The notes under the pieces: model-generated
What the model saw: the letters and a program-made list of their open reading frames with translations, nothing else
Databases searched by the model: none
What the model was told of the DNA's origin: nothing
Translations under genes and position numbers: made by a program
Assembly (NCBI GenBank): GCA_035632095.1
Contig: DASQHM010000195.1
Location: 1-23,473 of the forward strand
Direction of reading: 5' to 3'
Length of the DNA stretch: 23,473 nt
From: DASQHM01 sp035632095
Lineage (GTDB): Bacteria > Pseudomonadota > Alphaproteobacteria > Ferrovibrionales > Ferrovibrionaceae
Shown: piece by piece, positions 14,432 through 21,528 of the stretch
Layout: each line of letters begins with the position of its first letter
Numbering within the stretch: position 1 is the stretch's first letter

Positions 14432-14464
14432 CTCCGCCCCGCCGGCGGCGCCGGCGGGGCGGAG
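14432..14464. terminator. Strong 15-bp perfect hairpin between convergent adh and aldh genes
   Basis: CTCCGCCCCGCCGGC (14432-14446) pairs without mismatch with GCCGGCGGGGCGGAG (14450-14464) across a three-base loop GGC. It starts 19 bp after the adh stop and ends 37 bp before the aldh stop. There is no T-tract on either side, so it is not a classical intrinsic terminator, but its position between convergent genes suggests a bidirectional terminator or mRNA 3'-end stabiliser. Confidence 0.65.
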
Positions 14465-14500
14465 GCAGTCGAAGTCAGCGGCTTATCGGCGGCCGACCGG

Positions 14501-15934
14501 TCAGGCCGCTTGATAGCCGAGCACGGCCTTGATCTCCAGGAACTCCTCGAAGCCGAACTCACCCCACTCGCGGCCGTTGCCCGACTGCTTGTAGCCGCCG
14601 AACGGCGCGGCAAAATCCGGACCAGCGCCGTTCAGGTGCACGTTGCCGGTACGCAGTTGCGCCGCCACCTTTCGCGCGTGGTTGATGTCGCCAGATTGCA
14701 CGTAGCCGGAGAGGCCATAGACCGTGTCGTTGGCGAGAGCCACGACCTGCTCCTCGGTCTCGTAGGGCAGGATCGACAACACCGGCCCGAAAATCTCCTC
14801 GCGCGAAATCGTCATGTTCGGACGAACATTGGCGAAGACGGTCGGACGCACGTAGTAGCCGCGGTTCATGCCCTCCGGCCGCCCGAGGCCGCCGGTGACC
14901 AAGGTCGCGCCTTCGGCGATGCCGGACTCGATGAGCTTCTGGATCTTGCGGAACTGAGCTTCGCTCACCACCGGACCGATCGTCGTGTCCTTGGCGTTGG
15001 GATCGCCGACCTTCACGGCCTCAGCCGCCGCCTTGGCGATGGCGATGGCGTCGTTGTTCTGCTTGGCCTGCACGAACATGCGCGTCGGCGCGTTGCAGGA
15101 CTGGCCGCTGTTGTTGAAGCAGGCTTGCACGCCGCCGGCAACGGCCTTCTTGAGGTCGGCATCGGGCAGGATGATGTTCGCCGATTTGCCGCCAAGCTCC
15201 TGATGCACGCGCTTGACCGTATCGGCGGCCGCCTTCGCCACCAGGATGCCGGCGCGGGTCGAGCCGGTAAACGACACCATGTCGACCTCCGGGTGGGAGG
15301 CAATGGCCTGCCCGACCGTGGCGCCGTCGCCGTTGACCAGGTTGAACACACCTTTCGGGACGCCCGCGGCGTGCAGCACTTCGGCGAAAATGATGGCGTT
15401 GAGCGGCGCGATCTCGCTCGGCTTCAGCACCATGGTGCAACCCGCCGCCAGCGCCGGCGCAACCTTGCACATGATCTGGTTGATTGGCCAGTTCCACGGC
15501 GTGATGAAGCCGCACACGCCGACCGGTTCGCGGGCGATCAGGGTCGAGCCGCGCACGGACTCGAACTCGAAATCCTTAAGCACCTTGATGATCTGCGTCA
15601 GGTGAGCGACGCCGGTTGCCGCCTGCGCCCGGTTGGCAAGCCAAGCCGGCGCGCCCATTTCCAGAGTGATCGCCTGGGCGATGTCGGCGTAGCGGGTCTT
15701 GTATACCTCGAGGATCTTCTCGAGCATTGCCACGCGCTCTTCCTTGGATTTCCGCGAATAGGCCGGAAACGCCGCGCGGGCGGCCTTGACCGCCTTGTCC
15801 ACATCGGCGGCGCTGCCGAGGCTGATCTTCGCCGCAGGCTCTTCGGTCGCCGGATTGATGACATCGAGGGTTTTCGGCGAGACGGGATCGACCCATTCGC
15901 CATTGATGTAGAATTTCAGGTTGTTGCTGCTCAT
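14501..15934 (-). CDS. Aldehyde dehydrogenase family protein
   Basis: 477 residues, the standard ALDH length. It oxidises an aldehyde to the acid with NAD(P)+. Catalytic residues are visible: Asn148 (TPWNWP), Glu246 (HQELGGKS) and nucleophile Cys280 (GQSCNAPTR); cofactor-binding GSTRAG follows FTG, and the C-terminal PFGGYKQSGNGRE is present. The start follows AGGACGGA. The closest well-known relatives are the broad ALDH groups of betaine-aldehyde/vanillin-type enzymes; the substrate is not determinable. It faces the adh gene tail-to-tail across a strong hairpin, so the two are separately transcribed though probably functionally linked (alcohol to aldehyde to acid). Divergent from recG across 147 bp. 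Confidence 0.94.
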   Translation of the reverse strand: MSSNNLKFYINGEWVDPVSPKTLDVINPATEEPAAKISLGSAADVDKAVKAARAAFPAYSRKSKEERVAMLEKILEVYKTRYADIAQAITLEMGAPAWLANRAQAATGVAHLTQIIKVLKDFEFESVRGSTLIAREPVGVCGFITPWNWPINQIMCKVAPALAAGCTMVLKPSEIAPLNAIIFAEVLHAAGVPKGVFNLVNGDGATVGQAIASHPEVDMVSFTGSTRAGILVAKAAADTVKRVHQELGGKSANIILPDADLKKAVAGGVQACFNNSGQSCNAPTRMFVQAKQNNDAIAIAKAAAEAVKVGDPNAKDTTIGPVVSEAQFRKIQKLIESGIAEGATLVTGGLGRPEGMNRGYYVRPTVFANVRPNMTISREEIFGPVLSILPYETEEQVVALANDTVYGLSGYVQSGDINHARKVAAQLRTGNVHLNGAGPDFAAPFGGYKQSGNGREWGEFGFEEFLEIKAVLGYQAA

Positions 15935-16081
15935 TCCGTCCTCTCCCTGTCGTGCGAGATTTGCTCGCGCCGAGCGTTGAACTCCGCCGGCGCGGCTCTT
16001 GGGCCATTCACTGGGCCGGGAGTATGCGACGAGCCACGGATTTGGGTCAACGACACAAGAAATTCAGTTAAGGTCTTGGCC

Positions 16082-18175
16082 ATGCGGCCGGAAATCCTGT
16101 TTCCCGTCTTTGCGGCGGTCACCACGTTGCCGGGCATCGGCCCGCGCAACGCCAAGTTGGTGGAAAAGCTGGCCGGCGGCCGCGTTGCCGACCTGTATTG
16201 GCATCTGCCGAGCGGCCTGATCGACCGACGCTTCGCGCCGAAGATCGCCGAAGCGGTTGAAGGCCGCATCGCCACTATAACGGTCCACGTCGACGCGCAT
16301 GCGAAACCCCGCACGCCGCGGCTGCCTTACAAGGTGCTGTGCTCCGATACGACGGGCGAGATGACGCTCGTGTTCTTTCACGGACGCGAGGACTGGCTGC
16401 TGCGCACCCTCCCCGTCAATGCCACCCGCGTGGTCAGCGGCCGGGTGGAAATCTACAACGGCGTGGTGCAGATGACCCATCCGGATCGCATCGTCACGCC
16501 GGAGGAAGCTGCGACCTTGCAAACCGTCGAGCCGGTCTATCCGCTGACGGCGGGGCTGCCGCCGCGCATTCTCTCCAAGGCCATTGCGGCGGCCGTGGAA
16601 CGCGCGCCGAATTTGCCCGAATGGCAGGATGCGGCCTTTCACAGTGCGCGCGGCTGGACAACGTGGCGCGAGGCGCTACATTCGGTCCATCACCCGATGA
16701 GCGATGCGGACTTGCTGCCGGAAACGCCGGCGCGGTCGCGGCTGGCCTACGACGAGCTTCTGGCCAACCAGATCGCGCTGGCGCTCGTGCGGGCTCACAC
16801 GCGCCGCTTGCCGGGGCGCAAACTCGAAGGCGACGGGCGCATCCGGCGCAAATTGCTCGCGGCGTTGCCCTATACGCTGACCGCATCCCAGAGCGAAGCG
16901 GTCGCGGAGATTGCCGAGGATCTCGGTTCCGGCACGCGCATGCTCAGGCTTCTGCAAGGCGACGTGGGCAGCGGCAAGACCGTCGTCGCACTTCTCGCCA
17001 TGGCCATCGCGGCCGAGGAAGGTGCGCAAGCGGCGCTCATGGCGCCGACCGAAGTCTTGGCGCGTCAGCACATGGAATCGCTTTTGCCGCTCGCGGAAGC
17101 GGCGGGACTTCGCTTGGCTCTGCTGACGGGCCGCGACAAGGGCCGCGCCCGCGCAGAGATTCTGACGCGCATCGCCGGCGGCGAGGTGGACATCGCCATC
17201 GGCACCCACGCACTGTTTCAGGACGACGTTGCATTCCGCGACCTCGCCCTGGTCGTGATCGACGAGCAGCATCGCTTCGGCGTCGATCAGCGGCTCACCA
17301 TTGCCGCAAAGGGCGACAAGGACCGCGGCGGCGTCGCCGTGTTGGTCATGACGGCGACCCCGATCCCGCGGACGCTCACGCTCACGGCTTACGGCGATAT
17401 GGACGTGTCGCGGCTGACGGAAAAGCCGCCGGGCCGGCAGCCGATCGACACGCGGATCCTGCCGCTGGAACGCATGGACGAGGTGTTGAGCGCCGTCGGG
17501 CGCAAGATCACGGCCGGCGGGCGCGTCTTTTGGATTTGCCCGCTGGTTGAGGAGTCGGAGGACTTGGATATCGCCGCCGCGCAAGAACGGCACCGCTCGC
17601 TCGGCGAGCTCTTCGGCGGCACCGTCGCGCTGGTGCACGGCCGAATGAAAGGGTCCGAAAAAGATCGCGCCATGGAGGATTTCGCCGCCGGACGCGTCCG
17701 CATCCTGGTCGCAACGACCGTGGTGGAGGTCGGCATCAATGTTCCCGAGGCGACCGTCATGGTGGTCGAACACGCCGAGCGTTTCGGCCTCGCGCAGCTG
17801 CACCAGCTGCGCGGCCGCGTCGGACGCGGCAGCGAACGCAGCACGTGTCTCTTGCTCTATGGCTCGCCGCTCGGCGAAACGGCCAAGGCGCGGCTCAAGA
17901 TTCTTCGCGAGACCGACGACGGCTTCCGCATCGCCGAAGAGGATTTGCGCCTGCGCGGCGCCGGCGAACTGCTCGGCACGCGACAGAGCGGTTTGCCGAC
18001 GTTCCGCGTGGCCGATCTCGCGCATCACGCAGAGCTCCTCGCGGCCGCCCGCGACGATGCGCGCCTGATGCTCGATCGCGATCCCGGCCTCGAAAGCGCG
18101 CGCGGACAAACCTTGCGAATATTGCTGTACTTATTCGAGCGGGACGCCGCCGTGCGTTATCTTCGCTCCGGCTGA
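16082..18175 (+). CDS. recG: ATP-dependent DNA helicase RecG
   Basis: 697 residues, standard. It remodels stalled replication forks and Holliday junctions. The N-terminal wedge domain contains LPGIGPRNAKLVEKL and an OB-fold near 60-150 (ATITVHV, EMTLVFFHG). The helicase core has Walker A GDVGSGKT at about 294, DEQHRFG at about 394, MTATPIPRTLTL, TTVVEVGINVPEAT and QLRGRVGRGSE; the C-terminal TRG region DLRLRGAGELLGTRQSG matches. The start ATG at 16082 is chosen by alignment with family starts; the open frame continues upstream for 524 codons but is the antisense of the aldehyde dehydrogenase gene. Its last 19 bp overlap the convergent DUF502 gene. Confidence 0.97.
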   Translation: MRPEILFPVFAAVTTLPGIGPRNAKLVEKLAGGRVADLYWHLPSGLIDRRFAPKIAEAVEGRIATITVHVDAHAKPRTPRLPYKVLCSDTTGEMTLVFFHGREDWLLRTLPVNATRVVSGRVEIYNGVVQMTHPDRIVTPEEAATLQTVEPVYPLTAGLPPRILSKAIAAAVERAPNLPEWQDAAFHSARGWTTWREALHSVHHPMSDADLLPETPARSRLAYDELLANQIALALVRAHTRRLPGRKLEGDGRIRRKLLAALPYTLTASQSEAVAEIAEDLGSGTRMLRLLQGDVGSGKTVVALLAMAIAAEEGAQAALMAPTEVLARQHMESLLPLAEAAGLRLALLTGRDKGRARAEILTRIAGGEVDIAIGTHALFQDDVAFRDLALVVIDEQHRFGVDQRLTIAAKGDKDRGGVAVLVMTATPIPRTLTLTAYGDMDVSRLTEKPPGRQPIDTRILPLERMDEVLSAVGRKITAGGRVFWICPLVEESEDLDIAAAQERHRSLGELFGGTVALVHGRMKGSEKDRAMEDFAAGRVRILVATTVVEVGINVPEATVMVVEHAERFGLAQLHQLRGRVGRGSERSTCLLLYGSPLGETAKARLKILRETDDGFRIAEEDLRLRGAGELLGTRQSGLPTFRVADLAHHAELLAAARDDARLMLDRDPGLESARGQTLRILLYLFERDAAVRYLRSG

Positions 18176-18909
18176 TTGGCAACCTTTAGCTGCACGGCCG
18201 CATCCGACGCAGCCTGCCGCAGCTCGGTCAACCGGTCCTCCGGCATCACCACGCCGCCGGAGAGCACCATCTTCATGCCCTCTTCCACGGTCATGTCGAG
18301 GCGGATGACGTCTTGGGCGGGGATGAACAACAGGTAGCCCGAGGTCGGGTTCACCGCCGTCGGCAGATAAACGGCGAGTACGTCGTCGGGCAATCGCCGG
18401 CCTGCTTCTCCCGTCCGCTCATTGGCGAGGAACGCGATCGCCCATATCCCCGGACGCGGAAACTCGATCAGCACCACCTGGCGAAACGACGAGCCTTGCG
18501 TAAGCACCGTCTCGAAGATCTGCTTCAGCGCGCTGTAGATGCTGCGGATGATCGGCATGCGCGCGACGATGCGCTCGCCGAAGCGGACCAGGCGGCGGCC
18601 GACGAAATTGGCGGTAAGGAAGCCGATCAGCGTGACCGCAATGAGAACCAGGACCACGCCAAATCCCGGAATGCTGAACGGCAAACGGCTGTAGGCGGCG
18701 GGCAGCAACGGCGCCACGTTGCGATCGACCGTGTCGACCACCGCCTGGATCAGATAGACGGTAATGGCGACGGGCGCCGATACGGCTAAGCCGGTCAGGA
18801 AGTAGTTTCTGAGCCGCCCGCCGATGCCCAATCGGCTTGAACCCGCTGGAATCGGACCATTCGACGGTGCTTTTGCAGGCTGCGGCGGGCCTTGGTTCAC
18901 ATCGTTCAT
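18157..18909 (-). CDS. DUF502 family membrane protein
   Basis: 250 residues from the ATG at 18909 (a GTG three codons upstream is an alternative). Two membrane helices: about 32-53 (FLTGLAVSAPVAITVYLIQ) and about 78-102 (GVVLVLIAVTLIGFLTANF). The family motif is present as VYLPTAVNPTSGYLLFIP, as are MPIIRSIYSALKQIFETV and the late MVLSGGVVMPE. The N-terminus is a Pro/Ser-rich cytoplasmic tail. Function is unknown for the family; in alphaproteobacteria it is commonly beside recG, as here. Converges on recG with a 19-bp overlap. Divergent from the polyketide synthase gene with about 206 bp between starts. Confidence 0.9.
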   Translation of the reverse strand: MNDVNQGPPQPAKAPSNGPIPAGSSRLGIGGRLRNYFLTGLAVSAPVAITVYLIQAVVDTVDRNVAPLLPAAYSRLPFSIPGFGVVLVLIAVTLIGFLTANFVGRRLVRFGERIVARMPIIRSIYSALKQIFETVLTQGSSFRQVVLIEFPRPGIWAIAFLANERTGEAGRRLPDDVLAVYLPTAVNPTSGYLLFIPAQDVIRLDMTVEEGMKMVLSGGVVMPEDRLTELRQAASDAAVQLKVANQPERR

Positions 18910-19115
18910 GGTGACCACGCTGTTGTGCTACGAGTATCGGCGTCGGCACGCTTCCCGGCAAGTCGCGCCACCCCGCCACGGACACCAAGATTTGATGCCT
19001 AAGCGTCCAGATTTCGCCATTGTGTCCTGAGAAACCTCAGGTACTTACACGTGCGCCGTATGGTCAAAGCGGCGCCTGGGGGCTAGTTTCAGCCGGCATT
19101 GTACGGGCAAGACAC
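18910..19115. promoter_or_regulatory. Divergent intergenic region between DUF502 and the type III PKS gene
   Basis: 206 bp without a gene. A dyad CCTGAG (19026-19031) AAAC CTCAGG (19036-19041) stands 75 bp before the PKS start and could be an operator or small hairpin. No confident -35/-10 pair was found on either strand. Confidence 0.3.
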
Positions 19116-20174
19116 ATGAATTCTGAGTCGACGAGACCGCCGCGACTGGCGAGCGTGGCGACGGCGGTACCGCCCTATGTGCTGCACCAGGACGCGGTCG
19201 CTCGCGGCGCCAACCGCATTTTTGCCCGCTCGTTTCCCGATTTCGGCCGATTGGCGCCGGTGTACGAGAATGCCGCCATCGAGACGCGGCACTCCTGCGT
19301 GCCGATCGAGTGGTATTTCGCGCCGAAGAGCTTCGAGGAGCGCAATCGGCTCTACATCGAAAACGCCGTGTCGCTCCTCGCTGAAGCGGCGGAGCAGGCT
19401 GTGGCTGACGCCGATCTCGCGATCGGCGACATCGACGGCCTCGTAGTCGCATCAACGTCCGGCATTGCGACGCCGAGCCTCGACGCGCTGTTGATGGAAC
19501 GGCTTCCGTTCCGTCGCGACGTGCAACGCCTGCCGATTTTCGGCCTCGGTTGCGCCGGCGGCGTCATCGGCTTGGCGCGCGCCGCGCAATTGGCGCTTAG
19601 CGCGCCGGGCAAGCGCTACCTGTTCCTGGTGGTCGAGCTCTGCGGCCTCAACTTCCGCCACGGCGACCGGACGAAAAGCAACGTCGTCGCCACCGCGTTG
19701 TTCGGCGACGGCGCGGCGGCGGCCGTGGTGAGCTGCGAGGCTCGAGGCCCGGCGATCACCGGTTGGGGAGAGCATACCTGGCCGAACTCGCTCGACGTCA
19801 TGGGCTGGGACGTGACGAACGACGGTCTCAAGGTGGTCTTCTCGCGCGACATCCCAACGCTCGTGCGGAAAAAAATGCGCGAGGTCATCGATCAGTTCCT
19901 GAAGCAAAACGGGCTGCGCCTCGGCGACATCGACACGTTCGTCTGCCACCCCGGTGGCGCCAAGGTTCTCGATGCGCTGGAAGAGGTATTCGAGCTGCAG
20001 AGAGGCGGGCTGACGCATTCGCGCGACATCCTTCGCCGCTTCGGCAACATGTCCGCCGCCACGGTGATGTTCGTGCTGAAGGAAGCCCTGGCGGCCAACG
20101 CCGCGCGCCGCTATCTGCTGTCGACCCTTGGACCCGGCTTTACGTCGGGACTGCTTGTGCTGGACGCCGCGTGA
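19116..20174 (+). CDS. Type III polyketide synthase (chalcone/stilbene synthase family)
   Basis: 352 residues. A homodimeric ketosynthase that extends an acyl-CoA starter with malonyl-CoA units. The Cys-His-Asn triad is Cys146 (FGLGCAGG), His278 (VCHPGGAKVLDAL) and Asn311 (RFGNMSAAT); the C-terminal GPGFTSG loop is present. GLGCAGG-VxGLxRA and HPGG-KVLDA separate this from KAS III/FabH, which shares the triad. The first 20 residues match the bacterial group with VATAxPPYVL. Bacterial relatives BpsA and SrsA make alkylpyrones or alkylresorcinols from fatty acyl-CoA. The start ATG at 19116 has weak GGGCAAG upstream. Its stop codon overlaps the GTG start of the methyltransferase gene, so the two are coupled. 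Confidence 0.92.
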   Translation: MNSESTRPPRLASVATAVPPYVLHQDAVARGANRIFARSFPDFGRLAPVYENAAIETRHSCVPIEWYFAPKSFEERNRLYIENAVSLLAEAAEQAVADADLAIGDIDGLVVASTSGIATPSLDALLMERLPFRRDVQRLPIFGLGCAGGVIGLARAAQLALSAPGKRYLFLVVELCGLNFRHGDRTKSNVVATALFGDGAAAAVVSCEARGPAITGWGEHTWPNSLDVMGWDVTNDGLKVVFSRDIPTLVRKKMREVIDQFLKQNGLRLGDIDTFVCHPGGAKVLDALEEVFELQRGGLTHSRDILRRFGNMSAATVMFVLKEALAANAARRYLLSTLGPGFTSGLLVLDAA

Positions 20175-20668
20175 GCTGGCTCTGGATCATCCTTATCGCC
20201 GTCGCCCTGCAGCGATTGGCGGAATTGGCCCTCGCCGCGCGCAACACGCGGCATCTGTTGGCCCAAGGCGCCCATGAGATCGGCGCCGCCCACTATCCGC
20301 TTTTCGTCCTACTTCACGGAAGCTGGCTGGTCGCGCTGGCGATCATGGTACCGCGCGACACGCCGCCCAATTTGCCGCTGCTCGGCGTATTTGCCCTGCT
20401 TCAGCTCGGCCGAATCTGGGTCATGGTGTCGCTTGGCCGTTTTTGGACCACGCGAATCGTGACCCTGCCCGAAGCGCCGCTCGTGTCGCGCGGCCCGTAT
20501 CGATGGGTACGGCATCCAAATTATTGGATCGTAGCGGGCGAGATCGTCGTGCTGCCCCTGGTCTTCGGCCAATGGATCATCGCCCTGGTTTGGACGATCT
20601 TGAACGCGCTGTTGCTGCGCCACCGCATCCGGCTGGAAGAGAGCGCCCTGGCGCCCCGGAGCATCTGA
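20171..20668 (+). CDS. ICMT-family integral membrane methyltransferase
   Basis: 165 residues, an isoprenylcysteine carboxyl methyltransferase-family protein. Four to five hydrophobic segments: 2-17, 40-58, 68-84 and 118-143. The C-terminal SAM-binding core is visible: GPYRWVRHPNYW (about 110-121), then a hydrophobic pair and the RIRLEESAL end with the conserved Glu-Glu. In bacteria such enzymes paired with type III polyketide synthases O-methylate the alkylpyrone product (BpsB in Bacillus subtilis, SrsB in Streptomyces). It starts at GTG 20171, which overlaps the PKS stop (GTGA), strong evidence of one translational unit. The FAD-monooxygenase found in some of these clusters is absent. Confidence 0.88.
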   Translation: MSWLWIILIAVALQRLAELALAARNTRHLLAQGAHEIGAAHYPLFVLLHGSWLVALAIMVPRDTPPNLPLLGVFALLQLGRIWVMVSLGRFWTTRIVTLPEAPLVSRGPYRWVRHPNYWIVAGEIVVLPLVFGQWIIALVWTILNALLLRHRIRLEESALAPRSI

Positions 20669-20772
20669 GCCGCACCTCAATTGCACCCCAATCGCTAGAA
20701 CGCCCGCTGGCTTGATCCCGGCACATTCCTTACCATGACCGTCAAGAGGTAAATCGGCTTGGGGAGGCGGAC

Positions 20773-21528
20773 ATGCGTTTGCAGGGCAAGGTGGCGATCG
20801 TGACCGGCGGCGGATCGGGCTTCGGCGAAGGCATTGCCAAGCGCTTCGCGGAAGAAGGCGCGTCGGTCGTCGTAGCCGATATCAAACACGATGCGGCGCG
20901 GCGCGTGGCCGGCGAAATCGCCAAGCGGGACGGCCGCGCCACGGCGGTCGCTGCCGACGTGTCGTCGGGACCGGCCTTCGCGAGCATGGTGAAGACGGCC
21001 ACCAAGCAATTCGGCGGCCTGGATATCCTGGTGAACAACGCCGGCGTTCCGCAGCGCAACGGTCCGATGACCGAGGTGAGCGAAGCGACCTTCGACCAGA
21101 TCTATGCCGTCAACGTGAAGTCGATCTATTGGTCCGCTATCCACGCGGTGCCGGTGATGAAGGCCAAGGGCGGCGTCATCATCAACACGGCATCCACCGC
21201 CGGCGTCCGGCCGCGTCCCGGCCTGGTCTGGTACAACGGCTCGAAGGGCGCGGTCATCACCATCACCAAGACCATGGCGGTCGAGCTGGCGCCGTACAGG
21301 ATCCGGGTCTGCGCGCTCAATCCTGTCGCCGGCGATACGCCAATGCTGGCGGAATTCATGGGCGGAACCGATACGCCGGAAATCCGCGCGCGTTTCTTGG
21401 CCACCATCCCGCTCGGCCGCCTGAGCACGCCGAGGGATATGGCCAACGCGGCGCTCTATCTCGCTTCCGATGAGGCGGACTTCATTACCGGCGTATGCAT
21501 GGAGGTCGACGGCGGCCGCTGCATCTGA
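20773..21528 (+). CDS. SDR family oxidoreductase (NAD(H)-type)
   Basis: 251-residue classical short-chain dehydrogenase. TGGGSGFG (11-18), NNAG (89-92), Ser141 and Tyr154-x3-Lys158 (WYNGSKGA) are present, with Asp36 after beta-2 (VVVADIK) giving NAD(H) preference. The C-terminus FITGVCMEVDGGRCI is typical of the 3-oxoacyl-ACP reductase-like/glucose dehydrogenase-like group. Substrate unknown. GGGGAGG stands 6-12 nt before the ATG. It lies 104 bp after the methyltransferase gene on the same strand, with room for its own promoter, so membership in the polyketide pathway is possible but not shown. Its stop overlaps the next gene's ATG (TGATG). Confidence 0.92.
   Translation: MRLQGKVAIVTGGGSGFGEGIAKRFAEEGASVVVADIKHDAARRVAGEIAKRDGRATAVAADVSSGPAFASMVKTATKQFGGLDILVNNAGVPQRNGPMTEVSEATFDQIYAVNVKSIYWSAIHAVPVMKAKGGVIINTASTAGVRPRPGLVWYNGSKGAVITITKTMAVELAPYRIRVCALNPVAGDTPMLAEFMGGTDTPEIRARFLATIPLGRLSTPRDMANAALYLASDEADFITGVCMEVDGGRCI

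Noticed and set aside
14510..16081. Long open extension upstream of recG in the same frame
   Set aside because: It is antisense to the aldehyde dehydrogenase gene; RecG family homology begins at the ATG at 16082.
19116..20174. KAS III (FabH) identity for the ketosynthase
   Set aside because: The Cys-His-Asn triad is shared, but GLGCAGG, HPGGAKVLDAL and GNMSAAT are the type III polyketide synthase forms.
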